A model generated the notes under the pieces. It had not been told where the DNA came from and made no database searches. It worked only from the letters and a program-made list of their open reading frames with translations. Shown here in pieces: positions 10,003-19,899 of a stretch of DNA of 64,000 nucleotides. A program made the position numbers and the translations under genes. The DNA is taken from contig JAEKKN010000041.1 of assembly GCA_019510305.1 (NCBI GenBank), forward strand, positions 1-64,000. Direction: 5' to 3'. Each line of letters starts with the position of its first letter. Within the stretch, counting starts at the first letter, position 1. Origin of the DNA: Microbacterium sp. (GTDB lineage Bacteria > Actinomycetota > Actinomycetes > Actinomycetales > Microbacteriaceae).

Positions 10003-10701
10003 TCAGTCGGCGGGGGGCTTGATGATGGGGATCATGCCGGTCTCCGCGGCTACACGGCGCCGGTAGAGGCGGCGCTGCTCCGGCAATGAGACGTCGAAGC
10101 TCACGGCGAGGATGCGGATCACCGCGGTGACGACGATGCCGATGATCGCGGCGAGGGTGACCGACATGCCGAAGCCCTGCACGGCGATCGCGATGAAAGC
10201 GCATCCCGCACCCGCGGCGACGGCGTATAGCGAGCCGACGTGCATGATCGCGGTCGGCAGGCCCATCAGCATGTCCCGCAGCACCCCGCCCCCGACTGCG
10301 GCACATGCGCCGATGAAGACGGCCGGGACGGGCGGGACGCCGAATGCGATCGCCTTGCTCGTCCCGAAAGCGCCGAACATTCCGATGACGACGGCATCGA
10401 GCACGACGATGACCTTGTTGAGTCGGTTGAAGAGTCCGGCCAGCAGCATCCCGAACAGCGCCGCACCCGTGGCCGTCACCAGGTACCAGTCGCTCTTGAG
10501 CGAGGCGGGCGGTACCCCGAGCAGGATGTCGCGGATGAGTCCGCCGCCCATGCCGATCATGATGCCGATGATCGCGACACCGAGCCAGTCCAGGCGTCGC
10601 TGCCCCTGGAATCCCGAGGCGAACATCGCGCCCTGCACGCCGCCGAGGCCGACGCCGAGGAGATCAGCCCAGAGCGGAACGGTGAAGAGCGGTTCGGTCA
10701 C
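10003..10701 (-). CDS. TRIC/UPF0126-type membrane channel protein
   Basis: 232 residues, almost entirely hydrophobic with about seven transmembrane segments. It contains two copies of the UPF0126 glycine-rich motif: [16 protein letters not shown] in the first half and [15 protein letters not shown] in the second. Each half is a three-helix repeat, as in bacterial trimeric intracellular cation (TRIC) channels. The GTG at 10701 gives the best start: it begins just before the first helix and lies six bases after a GACAAT hexamer on the minus strand, suggesting a leaderless message. It is divergent from recO with only 34 bases between start codons. Confidence 0.85.
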   Translation of the reverse strand: MTEPLFTVPLWADLLGVGLGGVQGAMFASGFQGQRRLDWLGVAIIGIMIGMGGGLIRDILLGVPPASLKSDWYLVTATGAALFGMLLAGLFNRLNKVIVVLDAVVIGMFGAFGTSKAIAFGVPPVPAVFIGACAAVGGGVLRDMLMGLPTAIMHVGSLYAVAAGAGCAFIAIAVQGFGMSVTLAAIIGIVVTAVIRILAVSFDVSLPEQRRLYRRRVAAETGMIPIIKPPAD

Positions 10702-10735
10702 CCCTCTATTGTCCCGCACGGAGGATAATCGAGAG
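10702..10735. promoter_or_regulatory. Back-to-back leaderless promoters of the TRIC-like gene and recO
   Basis: In 34 bases both divergent genes have a -10-like hexamer exactly six bases from a GTG: GACAAT on the minus strand (10708-10713) and GATAAT on the plus strand (10724-10729). Any -35 element of one promoter must overlap the coding start of the other gene. Confidence 0.5.
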
Positions 10736-11464
10736 GTGCCGACGTACCGAGATGAAGCGGTGATCCTGCGCACTCACAAGCTCGGTGAGGCGGATCGCAT
10801 CGTCACCATGCTCTCGAGACGACACGGCAAGCTGCGCGCGGTCGCGAAAGGGGTGCGGCGCACCTCGTCGAAGTTCGGCTCGCGCCTCGAACCGTTCATG
10901 GTCGCGGACGTGCAGCTGTACCAGGGGCGATCGCTCGACATCGTGCAGCAGGCGGAGTCGCTGGGTTCCTACGGCGCCGAGATCGCCGCGCACTACGATC
11001 GGTTCACCGCCGCCAACGCCATGGTCGAGACGGCCGATCGCCTGAGCGATTCCGAGGCGACGCCCGAGCAGTATCTTCTGCTGGTCGGCGGGCTCCGCGC
11101 GCTCTCCCGGGGCGAACACGCCGCGCGCAGCATCCTCGACTCCTATCTTCTGCGCGTCATGGCGTTGTCCGGCTGGGCGCCCTCTCTCGGGGACTGCGCC
11201 CGGTGCGGTGCACCCGGTCCGCATGCGAACTTCATCGGACAGCTCGGCGGGATGGTGTGCCGGAATGACGCGCCGGCGGGAAGTCCCAAGATCGCAGAAC
11301 GGACGATCGCATTGCTGCGATCGCTCATGGCGGGGGAGTGGGAGATCATCGACGCGGCTTCTCCGGTCGAGACCTCGGCGGCATCCGGACTCGTCGCCGC
11401 CTACGCCCAATGGCACCTCGAGCGCGGCATCCGCTCGCTCGCTCACCTGGAAGGAAACCGGTGA
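10736..11464 (+). CDS. recO: DNA repair protein RecO
   Basis: 242 residues. The N-terminal OB fold ([40 protein letters not shown]) binds single-stranded DNA. A zinc-finger region follows with DCARCGAPG near residues 152-160 and a later MVCRND. RecO works with RecF and RecR to load RecA onto SSB-coated gaps. The GTG at 10736 sits six bases from a GATAAT -10 box. The 3' end overlaps uppS by GTGA, the common recO-uppS arrangement in Actinobacteria. Confidence 0.94.
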   Translation: MPTYRDEAVILRTHKLGEADRIVTMLSRRHGKLRAVAKGVRRTSSKFGSRLEPFMVADVQLYQGRSLDIVQQAESLGSYGAEIAAHYDRFTAANAMVETADRLSDSEATPEQYLLLVGGLRALSRGEHAARSILDSYLLRVMALSGWAPSLGDCARCGAPGPHANFIGQLGGMVCRNDAPAGSPKIAERTIALLRSLMAGEWEIIDAASPVETSAASGLVAAYAQWHLERGIRSLAHLEGNR

Positions 11465-12261
11465 CCCCGAAGCCGTACACGCACAAGGATGCCGTCGCAT
11501 ACCGTCCGCTGGACTGGACCGGAGTGCAACCTCCCGCGTTCCCGAAGGTTCCCGAACACGTGGCGATCGTCATGGACGGGAACGGCCGGTGGGCGAACCG
11601 CCGGGGACTGAACCGCATCGAGGGGCACAAGGCGGGCGAGGAGGTCCTGCTCGATGTAGTGGCCGGCGCCATCCAGGCCGGTGTGAAACACCTGTCGGTG
11701 TACGCGTTCTCGACGGAGAACTGGGCGCGCTCGCCCGAGGAGGTGCGCTTCCTGATGGGGTACAACCGCGATGTCCTGCACCGTCGGCGCGATCAGCTCA
11801 ACGAGTGGGGTGTGCGGGTGCGCTGGGCGGGGCGGAAGCCGCGCCTGTGGGGCAGTGTGATCAAGGAGCTGCAGTACGCCGAGCAGCTCACCCGCGGCAA
11901 CGACGTGCTCACCCTCACGATGTGCGTCAACTACGGAGGCCGCGTCGAGCTCGTCGACGCGATGCGGGCGATCGCGTCGGATGTCGCCGCCGGGCGGGTC
12001 AAGCCGAGCGCGATCACCGAGAAGACGATCCGGCGCAACCTGTACATCCCGGACATGCCCGACGTCGATCTGTTCGTGCGCAGCTCGGGGGAGCAGCGGA
12101 CCTCGAACTTCCTCCTGTGGGAATCGGCTTACGCCGAGATGGTCTTCCTCGACACGCTGTGGCCGGACTTCTCCCGCGAGGAGCTGTGGCGCGCGATCGG
12201 CGTGTACCTCTCGCGAGATCGCCGCTTCGGCGGCGCGGTGGATTCGCCCGATCAGGCCTGA
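11461..12261 (+). CDS. uppS: Isoprenyl transferase (undecaprenyl/decaprenyl diphosphate synthase)
   Basis: A 266-residue cis-prenyltransferase that adds isopentenyl diphosphate units to an allylic primer, making the lipid carrier for peptidoglycan and other glycans. The catalytic [13 protein letters not shown] segment has its Asp near residue 39. SFSTENW appears as AFSTENW near 85, and [19 protein letters not shown] lies near 210. Chain length cannot be read from sequence. The GTG start overlaps the recO stop. The 3' end overlaps the convergent kinase-like gene by ten bases. Confidence 0.93.
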   Translation: MTPKPYTHKDAVAYRPLDWTGVQPPAFPKVPEHVAIVMDGNGRWANRRGLNRIEGHKAGEEVLLDVVAGAIQAGVKHLSVYAFSTENWARSPEEVRFLMGYNRDVLHRRRDQLNEWGVRVRWAGRKPRLWGSVIKELQYAEQLTRGNDVLTLTMCVNYGGRVELVDAMRAIASDVAAGRVKPSAITEKTIRRNLYIPDMPDVDLFVRSSGEQRTSNFLLWESAYAEMVFLDTLWPDFSREELWRAIGVYLSRDRRFGGAVDSPDQA

Positions 12262-12812
12262 GCCCGCAACCACCGCTCGGTCTCGCGCGGATTCCGCAGC
12301 CGCACGATCGTCAGGTGCGGGAAGCGCTCTTCGACGACCGGCATCCGCTCGCTCCATTTGCGCAGCGTCCTCGTCTGCCAGAGCAGGATGTTCTCCTCAG
12401 GGTCGCGGCGGAACATGCTGAGAAGGCCGCGCTCGGTGTTGCCGTTCCACAGACGGGTGCGCAGCAGCTGTCGTGACGCGGTCCGGCGGATGAGGCGCGC
12501 GCGCACGACCCGGTACGGATAGTCGAGCCACAGCACCACCTGCGCGCGCGGGGCGAGGATGTCATCCGTCCCCTTGCTCGTGTACTGCCACTCGGTGACC
12601 CAGCGATCCTCTCCGGCGAACGCGCGCACGTCGTCGAGGAAGCTCGGACGAGGGGTCCAGTCCGGACCGTGGAAGAGTCCGTCGATTTCGATGTGGCGGA
12701 GTCCCCATCTGTCCTCGACCCGCCGAGCGAGCGTCGTCTTGCCCGAACCGGTGACGCCGGCGATCAGCACTCTGTCGGGTCGGAACGGCAGGAGATCGGC
12801 GGAAGAGAGCAT
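12252..12812 (-). CDS. P-loop NTPase, adenylate kinase/FlaR-like
   Basis: A 186-residue single-domain P-loop protein: Walker [10 protein letters not shown] near residues 19-27, the [13 protein letters not shown] segment, and a hydrophobic VVLWLDYPY strand followed by basic residues that would form the lid. This pattern is found in DNA topology modulation FlaR-like and nucleoside-kinase-like proteins of unknown substrate. The ATG at 12812 lies six bases from a minus-strand TAGGCT (12819-12824), so the message is probably leaderless. It is convergent with uppS. Confidence 0.75.
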   Translation of the reverse strand: MLSSADLLPFRPDRVLIAGVTGSGKTTLARRVEDRWGLRHIEIDGLFHGPDWTPRPSFLDDVRAFAGEDRWVTEWQYTSKGTDDILAPRAQVVLWLDYPYRVVRARLIRRTASRQLLRTRLWNGNTERGLLSMFRRDPEENILLWQTRTLRKWSERMPVVEERFPHLTIVRLRNPRETERWLRAQA

Positions 12813-12864
12813 CCGAGAAGCCTAGAACGGAATAGCGCCCGGGCGCATGCGGTTGGATGAGAGT

Positions 12865-13539
12865 GTGACTGAACCCATCTCGATCGACATCTGGTCCGAC
12901 ATCGCCTGCCCGTGGTGCTACATCGGCAAGCGCAATCTCGAGAAGGGTCTCGACGCGGTGGCCGCTGATGAGGACGCCCCGCAGGTGAACATCACGTTCC
13001 ACTCGTTCGAGCTGTCGCCCGACACTCCCGTCGACTTCCACGGCGATGAGGTCGACTTCCTCGCAGGTCACAAGGGCATGCCGCGCGCGCAGGTCGAGCA
13101 GATGCTCTCACACGTCACCGGTGTCGCGGCGGAGGCCGGTCTCGCGTACCGGTTCGACCTTCTGCAGCACACCAACACCGTGAAGGCGCACGAGCTGCTG
13201 CACTTCGCGAAGGCCCAGGGTCTGCAGCACGAGATGGAGGAGCGCCTGATGTCGGCGTACTTCACCGAGGGCCGGCATGTCGGCCGCATCGACGATCTCG
13301 TCGATCTCGCGATCGAGGTCGGACTGGATGCCGACGAGACCCGTGAGGCTCTCGAGTCGGCTGCCCACCTGCCCGCCGTCCGTCAGGATCAGGCTCAGGC
13401 TCAGGCCTACGGCATCCAGGGCGTGCCGTTCTTCGTGATCGACGGCCAGTACGGCATCTCGGGTGCGCAGCCCCCTGCGGCTTTCGAGAACGTGCTGCGC
13501 GACCTCTGGTCGAAGCGCGGCGACTCCGTGGAGGCGTGA
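12865..13539 (+). CDS. DsbA family oxidoreductase, FrnE-like
   Basis: 224 residues with a thioredoxin fold interrupted by an all-helical insertion. The active site is CPWC at residues 15-18 in WSDIACPWCYIGKRN. The cis-proline region is GIQGVPFFVIDGQYGISGAQ. This FrnE/HCCA-isomerase-like branch has been linked to cytoplasmic disulfide exchange and oxidative stress. No signal peptide is present. The GTG at 12865 begins right before the conserved first strand; an ATG at 12847 is also in frame and would add six residues. The start is uncertain. Confidence 0.85.
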   Translation: MTEPISIDIWSDIACPWCYIGKRNLEKGLDAVAADEDAPQVNITFHSFELSPDTPVDFHGDEVDFLAGHKGMPRAQVEQMLSHVTGVAAEAGLAYRFDLLQHTNTVKAHELLHFAKAQGLQHEMEERLMSAYFTEGRHVGRIDDLVDLAIEVGLDADETREALESAAHLPAVRQDQAQAQAYGIQGVPFFVIDGQYGISGAQPPAAFENVLRDLWSKRGDSVEA

Positions 13540-13561
13540 CCCGCCGCGCTTCGACCGGCCG

Positions 13562-14785
13562 TCAGACCTTCTGCTGAGCGGGAGCGAGCGGCAAGGGCTC
13601 CATGGGCTGATCGTCTGCGGTGAGGTCGATGCCGAGGTCGCGGGCGTAGACGACGCGGGTCGAGATCGACACGGCCTCGCCTGATTCGGTGAGCTCGAAC
13701 ACGCGACCGCCGCGCATCCTGTTGCGTTCGGCCCCTTCGAGTCCGTACGCGCCGAAACCCGTGCCCGGGGCGTAACCGAGTCTGACCCCGTAGTAGTCGC
13801 CGACGTAGTCGTTCACATGGTCATGCCCGACGAAGACGCCCTTCACATCGCCGCGTTCGAGGATCGCGTTGAACATCCCGGAGTTGAACGGACCGGGGCA
13901 CTCGTCTTCGTTGCGCTCTCCGACGATGCCGTGGCGCGCCCTGCCGCGGGCGGCATCCGCCTCCGTGCGGGTGTCGACTCCTCCCCACCACATGAAGCGG
14001 TGCTCCCACAGCGCGATGTGGATGAACATGAGACCTGGCACCTTGCGGCCACCGCGTCGCTCGAGAGATGTGGACTGATCGCGATACCAGGCGACCTGGT
14101 CCATGCGCAGCCAGTCCCACGTGGGGTAGCCCGAGAAGTCCTGGCCGTTGATCGCGTCGGGTGCGTAGCGACCCGAGTCCATCATCCACAGTGCGAACGC
14201 ATCGCGGTTCTTCTTCGTCGACGAGGCGACCGGCACGAGGGTGTTGCTCGTGCCCGTCAGACCAGCGGCGTTGTCGGCGTTCAGATTCCAGGCGTACGAG
14301 CGGTAGATCTGGAGCATGCCCGCTTCGTCTACGCCCGACTCGGGCAGGGAATCCTCGTCATGGTTGCCGTAGGTGACGGCCCACGGGATGCCGCGCGACT
14401 CCATGGGCCACACGACGTTGTTTATCGCCTGCTTCACCGCGAGCCGGGTCTCGCAGCCACTCGAGATCACGTCTCCGTTGATCACGACGAAATCGGGCTT
14501 CTCCTGGTCGAGGATCTTCTCGATGAGCTCGACCGTGCGTCGATCGGTCTGCTCGTCATCCTGAGTGTCGTTGAACTGCACCACCTTGAACGTCCCGTCG
14601 GCGCGGAATCGCAGCTTCGGGGCGTTAGGCCGCGGCTTCCCTGCGCCTGAGCCGGCGGCTGCGGCAGGAGCGGGTGGTGGCGCCGGATCGGCGTGCGCGG
14701 CACTCACCGGCAGGGCGGCGCCCAGGGCGCCCAGCGCTCCGGCAGTGAGGACGGCGCGTCGGCTCATCGGCATTCGATCGGGCAT
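13562..14785 (-). CDS. Secreted metallophosphoesterase with Tat signal
   Basis: 407 residues. The N terminus MSRRAVLTAGALGALGAALPVSAAHA is a twin-arginine type signal (SRRAVL) with a likely cleavage at AHA, followed by an Ala/Pro linker. The calcineurin-like metallophosphoesterase motifs are in order: FNDTQD (first ligand), GDVIS, GNHDED, and GHDHVNDYVGDYYGVRLGY near the C terminus. The substrate is unknown; relatives include phospholipid and nucleotide phosphoesterases. AAGGAG precedes the ATG at 14785 and a TAGTCT -10 lies at 14826-14831 on the minus strand. Confidence 0.86.
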   Translation of the reverse strand: MPDRMPMSRRAVLTAGALGALGAALPVSAAHADPAPPPAPAAAAGSGAGKPRPNAPKLRFRADGTFKVVQFNDTQDDEQTDRRTVELIEKILDQEKPDFVVINGDVISSGCETRLAVKQAINNVVWPMESRGIPWAVTYGNHDEDSLPESGVDEAGMLQIYRSYAWNLNADNAAGLTGTSNTLVPVASSTKKNRDAFALWMMDSGRYAPDAINGQDFSGYPTWDWLRMDQVAWYRDQSTSLERRGGRKVPGLMFIHIALWEHRFMWWGGVDTRTEADAARGRARHGIVGERNEDECPGPFNSGMFNAILERGDVKGVFVGHDHVNDYVGDYYGVRLGYAPGTGFGAYGLEGAERNRMRGGRVFELTESGEAVSISTRVVYARDLGIDLTADDQPMEPLPLAPAQQKV

Positions 14786-14856
14786 TCCTGGTCTCCTTCG
14801 TCGTGCGGCGGGATTCGCCGCGGCGAGACTAGGGAGTGCAGGTGGCGACGATCTGA

Positions 14857-14886
14857 CCTCCAGGTGAACACGCGTTCACCTGGAGG
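14857..14886. promoter_or_regulatory. 30-base near-perfect palindrome between gpx and the phosphoesterase gene
   Basis: CCTCCAGGTGAAC (14857-14869) and GTTCACCTGGAGG (14874-14886) are perfect inverse repeats around a four-base centre. It lies 19 bases after the glutathione peroxidase stop and upstream of the phosphoesterase -10 box at 14826-14831. There is no T-run on the minus strand, so it could be a factor-assisted terminator or an operator. Confidence 0.5.
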
Positions 14887-14905
14887 GGCGTCAGAGCGCC
14901 CGCAA

Positions 14906-15406
14906 TCAGCCGACGCTGGAGAGCGCCGCCTCGATGGCTCCGACGATGGCGGGGTCGTCCGGCGTCTGCTTCGGTCGGAAGCGCTGCACCGATCCGTCGG
15001 GGGAGACGAGGAACTTCTCGAAGTTCCACTCGACCCGCCCGGCTTTGCCGCCGGCATCCGGAGTCTCCTTGAGCGCCTTGTACAGTTCGGCGGCGCTCCG
15101 GCCGTTCACCTTCACCTTGTCGTTGATCGGGAACGTGACGCCGTAGGTGACCGAGCAGAACTCGAGGATGTCTTCGACCGAACCCGGTTCCTGTCCGAAG
15201 AACTGGTTGCACGGGAAGCCGACCACGCTGAAGCCCTTGTCACCGTAGCGACGCTGCAGTTCTTCGAGCTGTTCGTATTGGGGGGTGAGGCCGCATTTCG
15301 AGGCCACGTTCACGACGAGGACGACGTCGGCGCCGAGATCGTCGAGCGTCTTCTCCGCTCCCTGGGCGTCGACGAAGGGGATGCTGCGCACTGCGGAATC
15401 GGTCAT
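14906..15406 (-). CDS. Glutathione peroxidase family thiol peroxidase
   Basis: A 166-residue GPx-like peroxidase. The catalytic cysteine is in NVASKCGLTPQY near residue 37, with a resolving-cysteine candidate in FPCNQF near 68 and the catalytic WNFEKFLV near 133. Actinobacterial Cys-type GPx enzymes usually take electrons from thioredoxin or mycothiol systems rather than glutathione. The ATG at 15406 is favoured because TAAGCT (minus strand, 15413-15418) lies six bases upstream. A GTG two codons earlier is possible. Confidence 0.9.
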   Translation of the reverse strand: MTDSAVRSIPFVDAQGAEKTLDDLGADVVLVVNVASKCGLTPQYEQLEELQRRYGDKGFSVVGFPCNQFFGQEPGSVEDILEFCSVTYGVTFPINDKVKVNGRSAAELYKALKETPDAGGKAGRVEWNFEKFLVSPDGSVQRFRPKQTPDDPAIVGAIEAALSSVG

Positions 15407-15465
15407 ATCCACAGCTTAGGTCGATGGGGCGCCATGGGCTCCGCGTCTGGGAGAATGGAAGGGTC

Positions 15466-16620
15466 ATGACTGTCGCCACCGCTCCCGCCCGCCCGCTCCG
15501 CATCGGACCGATCGACCTCGACGTGCCCGTCGTGCTCGCGCCGATGGCCGGCATCACGAACACCGCGTTCCGTCGCCTCTGCCGCGAGTACGGAGCAGTC
15601 CTGTACGTAAGCGAGATGATCACCTCGCGCGCACTGGTCGAGCGCAACGAGAGCACGATGCGCCTGATCCGCCACCACGAGTCCGAGACACCGCGTTCGA
15701 TCCAGCTCTACGGCGTCGACCCGAAGACGATCGCCGACGCGGTCCGCATCATCGTGGCCGAGGATCATGCCGACCACATCGACCTGAATTTCGGATGCCC
15801 GGTGCCCAAGGTCACCCGTCGTGGCGGGGGAGCGGCCCTGCCCTGGAAGAACCGTCTTTTCGCCGACATCGTCACGCAGGCCGTCAAGGCGGCGGGAGAC
15901 ATCCCGCTCACTGTGAAGATGCGCAAGGGCATCGATCACGACCACCTGACCTTCATCGAGGCGGGCCGCGCCGCCGAAGACGCGGGGGCGGCGGCAGTCG
16001 CGCTGCACGCACGGACCGCCGGCGAGTACTACTCGGGTCACGCGGACTGGAACGCCATCGGCGAGCTCAAGCAGGCCGTCACCAGCATCCCCGTTCTCGG
16101 GAACGGCGACATCTGGTCTGCGGAGGACGCCGTGCGGATGATGGAGCAGACCGACTGCGACGGCGTCGTCGTCGGGCGCGGCTGCCTGGGCCGCCCGTGG
16201 CTGTTCGGCGACCTCGCCGCGGCATTCGGCGCAGAGACGACGCCGGTCGACGCGACCCTCGGGTTCGTCGCCGACGCCTTCCGCCGTCACGCCGAACTCC
16301 TCGTCGAGTTCTTCGATGACGAGGATCACGGATGCCGCGACGTGCGCAAGCACGTCGCCTGGTACTTCAAGGGCTACCCGGTCGGCGGCGACATCCGCAC
16401 GGGACTCGCGATGGCATCCAGCCTCCAGCACATCGACGATCTGGTGGGCCAGCTCGATCGCGATGCGCCTTACCCCGGGGCGGATGCCGAGGGGCAGCGC
16501 GGTCGCGCGGGCCGACCGAAGCGCACCTCCCTGCCCGACAAGTGGCTCGAGTCCCGGGAGATCGGCGAGTCGACGTCGGAGATGATGCGCGGAGCGGAGA
16601 TCGAGAACAGTGGCGGCTGA
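15466..16620 (+). CDS. dusB: tRNA-dihydrouridine synthase DusB
   Basis: A 384-residue FMN-dependent enzyme that reduces uridines in the tRNA D-loop. It begins with the family pattern VVLAPMAGITNTAFRRLCREYGA. The catalytic cysteine is in NFGCPVPKVTRRGGGAAL at residue 111. The flavin phosphate site includes GNGDIW and VVVGRGCLGRPWLF. GGAAGGG lies just before the ATG at 15466; the in-frame ATG at 15424 would overlap the gpx promoter. The 3' end overlaps dgt by 11 bases, which makes a dusB-dgt-dnaG operon. Confidence 0.93.
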   Translation: MTVATAPARPLRIGPIDLDVPVVLAPMAGITNTAFRRLCREYGAVLYVSEMITSRALVERNESTMRLIRHHESETPRSIQLYGVDPKTIADAVRIIVAEDHADHIDLNFGCPVPKVTRRGGGAALPWKNRLFADIVTQAVKAAGDIPLTVKMRKGIDHDHLTFIEAGRAAEDAGAAAVALHARTAGEYYSGHADWNAIGELKQAVTSIPVLGNGDIWSAEDAVRMMEQTDCDGVVVGRGCLGRPWLFGDLAAAFGAETTPVDATLGFVADAFRRHAELLVEFFDDEDHGCRDVRKHVAWYFKGYPVGGDIRTGLAMASSLQHIDDLVGQLDRDAPYPGADAEGQRGRAGRPKRTSLPDKWLESREIGESTSEMMRGAEIENSGG

Positions 16621-18007
16621 TCTGCAGGCAGGCTCAGCCGCCCAGCGGACCGACGGCTACGACCCGCGCGACGCCGAGCGCTACTTCGCCGAGACGCACC
16701 GATCCGAGCGAGATGACTTCGCGCGCGATCGCGCGCGCGTGCTCCACTCGGCGGCCTTGCGTCGTCTGGCCGCCAAGACGCAGGTGCTGAGCCCCGCCAG
16801 CACCGCCGACTTCGCGCGCAACCGGCTCACGCACTCCCTCGAGGTCGCCCAGGTCGGTCGCGAGCTCGCCACCGCACTCGGCGTCTCGGCCGATGTGGTC
16901 GACACCGCGTGCCTCAGCCACGACCTCGGCCATCCGCCGTTCGGCCACAACGGAGAGCGGGCGCTCAACGAATGGGCGGAGGACATCGGCGGCTTCGAAG
17001 GCAACGCACAGTCGTTGCGCATCCTCACCCGGCTCGAGGCGAAGGTGCTCGACGATGACGACCGCTCCGTCGGTCTGAACCTCACGCGCGCGAGCCTCGA
17101 CGCCACCTGCAAGTACCCGTGGACTGCCGACAGCCCGGTTCCCGACCCCGGCGGCCGCCTCAAGTTCGGCGTCTATCCCGATGACGAGCCGGTGTTCCGC
17201 TGGATGCGCGAGGGGGCGCCGGGGCGGCTTCGCTGCATCGAGGCCGAGATCATGGATCTCTCCGACGACATCGGCTATTCGGTGCACGACTTCGAAGACG
17301 CGATCGTGAACGGCTACGTCGACGTCGCGCAGCTGTCGGACGCGCGTGAGCACGAGGCGTTGATCGACCGCATCCAGCAGTGGGTGGGCTACGACTTCAC
17401 CCGCGACGAGCTCGCCGATTCGCTGTACCGTCTCGCCGGGCTGCCGATGTGGTTGAACTCCTTCAACCGCTCCCGGCAGGACCTCGCCCGGCTGAAGAAC
17501 CTCACCAGCGACTTCATCGGCCGGTTCGCCCGCGCGTCCGTGTCCGCCACGCGGGAGGCGTACGCGGGGCCTGCGCTCGTGCGCTACAACGCGCACGTCG
17601 TCGTGCCGCGCGTCGTCGAGACCGAGATCGCGGTGCTCAAGGGCATCATGGGCCAGGCGATCGTCACGATCGACGCTCGCAAGGGCGTCTACAAGGAGCA
17701 GCGACGCGTGCTCAAGCGTCTGGCTGACTCCCTGTGGTCGACCGATGCCCTGTGGTCGGCTGGCGCCGACGTGCTCGAACCCGCGTTCGCGGCGGACTTC
17801 GTGGCGGCGGCGAACGATGCCGAACGTGCAAGGGTCGTGGTCGACCAGATCGCGAGCCTCACGGACCAGAGCGCGATCGACTGGCACAACCGCCTGGTCG
17901 GGGAGATCGACCCCGCCGAGGTAGGCATCTGGAGCCCACGGCACGCGCGCCCGGGGGCTCACCCTGCGACACCGGCCGAGCGCCGCTCCGTCGCCGAGGT
18001 GCGCTGA
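16610..18007 (+). CDS. dgt: Deoxyguanosinetriphosphate triphosphohydrolase (dGTPase)
   Basis: A 465-residue HD-superfamily dNTPase that releases triphosphate from dNTPs. The HD motif is in DTACLSHDLGHPPFGHNGE, with the HD near residues 103-104. Upstream RLTHSLEVAQVGRELA supplies another metal ligand, and DDIGYSVHDFEDAI the last Asp. The C-terminal dGTPase-associated domain is complete. The GTG at 16610 lies inside the dusB end, and the stop overlaps the dnaG start as TGATG. This dgt-dnaG coupling is conserved across Actinobacteria. Confidence 0.93.
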   Translation: MAADLQAGSAAQRTDGYDPRDAERYFAETHRSERDDFARDRARVLHSAALRRLAAKTQVLSPASTADFARNRLTHSLEVAQVGRELATALGVSADVVDTACLSHDLGHPPFGHNGERALNEWAEDIGGFEGNAQSLRILTRLEAKVLDDDDRSVGLNLTRASLDATCKYPWTADSPVPDPGGRLKFGVYPDDEPVFRWMREGAPGRLRCIEAEIMDLSDDIGYSVHDFEDAIVNGYVDVAQLSDAREHEALIDRIQQWVGYDFTRDELADSLYRLAGLPMWLNSFNRSRQDLARLKNLTSDFIGRFARASVSATREAYAGPALVRYNAHVVVPRVVETEIAVLKGIMGQAIVTIDARKGVYKEQRRVLKRLADSLWSTDALWSAGADVLEPAFAADFVAAANDAERARVVVDQIASLTDQSAIDWHNRLVGEIDPAEVGIWSPRHARPGAHPATPAERRSVAEVR

Positions 18008-19863
18008 TGCCCCGCATCCGTCAGGCCGATGTCGACGAGGTGAAGGCGCGCACGAACATCGCCGACATCGTCGGAGAGCGCGTCGCGCTGAAATCTGCCG
18101 GCGTCGGATCGCTCAAGGGTCTGTGCCCCTTCCACGACGAGAAGAGCCCGAGCTTCCACGTGCGGCCGCAGGTCGGCTACTATCACTGCTTCGGCTGCGG
18201 GGAGTCGGGCGACGTCTACTCCTTCCTGCGTGAGATCGACCATGTCAGCTTCACCGAGGCCGTCGAGCGGCTGGCCGGACGCATCGGCTACTCGCTGCAC
18301 TACGAAGACGGCGGGGCGGCGCCCGAGACGAGCGGACGGGCCCGGCTCTACGCCGCGAACACCGCAGCGGCCGAGTTCTTCCGTGCGCAGCTGCTGTCTC
18401 CTGATGCCGAAGCCGGCAGGCGGTTCCTCGGCGAACGGGGGTTCGATGCGGGAGCGGCGGCGCACTTCGGCGTCGGCTTCGCCCCTCGTGGCTGGGACGG
18501 GATGCTGAAGGCGCTCACCGCCCAGGGATTCACGAGAGACGAGCTCAGCACCGCCGGTCTCGTCTCGACCGGCCAGCGCGGCGTGTACGACCGCTTCCGC
18601 GGACGCCTGGTGTGGCCCATCCGCGACGTGTCGGGGCAGACCATCGGATTCGGAGCCCGCCGTCTGTTCGACGACGACAAGGGCCCGAAGTACCTGAACA
18701 CCCCGGAGACGCCCATCTACAAGAAGGCGCAGGTGCTGTACGGGCTCGACCTGGCCAAGAAAGACATCGCGCGCGGAGATCCGCGACGTGTGGTCGTCGT
18801 CGAGGGTTACACCGACGTGATGGCCTGCCACCTCGCGGGTCTCACGACGGCGATCGCGACCTGCGGAACCGCCTTCGGCACCGATCACATCAAGGTGCTG
18901 CGCCGGGTGATGGGCGACGACAACGCCTCGGGCGAGGTGGTGTTCACCTTCGACGGCGACGAAGCGGGGCAGAAGGCAGCCCTGCGCGCATTCACCGAGG
19001 ACGACCGGTTCAAGGCGCAGACCTTCGTGGCTGTGGCTCCCGACGGACTCGACCCGTGCGATCTGCGCCTGCAACGGGGGGATGCCGCGGTGCGCACCCT
19101 CATGGATGCCAAGGTGCCGATGTTCGAGTTCGCGATCGACCGCAGGCTGGGGGGTTTCGATCTCTCGACGGTCGAGGGCCGCGTCGGCGCACTGCGTGCG
19201 GCGGCTCCCATCGTCGCCGAGATCAAAGATCCGCTGCTGCGTCCCGGCTACGAGCGCGTCCTCGCACGCCGCCTCGGCATGGACCCGACCGAGGTCCGCA
19301 GCGAGGTGCGGCGCTCGGGTCGCACCGCTCCTCCCGATGCTCCCCGCCACGAGCAGCCACACGGCGATGGGCCCTCAGGCGGGCCGGCGCTCGCGCCCGT
19401 GACGCTCGCGAGCCTGCCCCGATCGGCGGAGGTCGCGCTGGAACGCGATGCGCTGATGGGGGCGCTGCAGTACGGGCACCAGGTCGATCAGGGCCTGTTG
19501 GGCAGGGCGTTGAGCTCGGCATTTCGCACGCCGGGTCTCGACGCCGTGCGCGAAGCGGTCGCATCCGCCCCCGACCGCACCAGGGCGGGGTGGGTGACCG
19601 AGGCGGTCAACGCCGTGCGTGAGCCCTATCGCTCCCTCGGCGGCGAGCTGCTGATGACGCCGTTCCCGGCGCGTGACGAGGCCGGTGCGGTGGCATCGGC
19701 GACAGATCTGTGTCGGCGTCTCATCGTGCGCAGCCTCGACGATGAGAAGAACGAGCTGCTGGGGGCGGTGCAGCGCGTGCCCGCCGACTCCGACGGAGGC
19801 CGCGCACTGCGCATGCGCCTGCGCGATCTCGACGTCGAGCGTCAGCGCTTCGCCGAGTCGTAA
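18007..19863 (+). CDS. dnaG: DNA primase DnaG
   Basis: A 618-residue primase that makes RNA primers for replication. The N-terminal CHC2 zinc finger is intact: [13 protein letters not shown], then [12 protein letters not shown] (ligands near 40, 43, 60, 63). The TOPRIM domain shows [10 protein letters not shown] near 265 and [10 protein letters not shown] near 315. The C-terminal third is a less conserved DnaB-interaction region. The ATG at 18007 overlaps the dgt stop. Length fits the actinobacterial family. Confidence 0.95.
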   Translation: MPRIRQADVDEVKARTNIADIVGERVALKSAGVGSLKGLCPFHDEKSPSFHVRPQVGYYHCFGCGESGDVYSFLREIDHVSFTEAVERLAGRIGYSLHYEDGGAAPETSGRARLYAANTAAAEFFRAQLLSPDAEAGRRFLGERGFDAGAAAHFGVGFAPRGWDGMLKALTAQGFTRDELSTAGLVSTGQRGVYDRFRGRLVWPIRDVSGQTIGFGARRLFDDDKGPKYLNTPETPIYKKAQVLYGLDLAKKDIARGDPRRVVVVEGYTDVMACHLAGLTTAIATCGTAFGTDHIKVLRRVMGDDNASGEVVFTFDGDEAGQKAALRAFTEDDRFKAQTFVAVAPDGLDPCDLRLQRGDAAVRTLMDAKVPMFEFAIDRRLGGFDLSTVEGRVGALRAAAPIVAEIKDPLLRPGYERVLARRLGMDPTEVRSEVRRSGRTAPPDAPRHEQPHGDGPSGGPALAPVTLASLPRSAEVALERDALMGALQYGHQVDQGLLGRALSSAFRTPGLDAVREAVASAPDRTRAGWVTEAVNAVREPYRSLGGELLMTPFPARDEAGAVASATDLCRRLIVRSLDDEKNELLGAVQRVPADSDGGRALRMRLRDLDVERQRFAES

Positions 19864-19899
19864 CGGGTTCCGCCGCCGCGCGCAGGGCAGGATGGAACC

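Noticed and set aside
15411..15413. GTG two codons upstream as start of the glutathione peroxidase
   Set aside because: The ATG at 15406 has the TAAGCT box at exactly six bases, matching the common start layout here; the GTG lies within that spacer.
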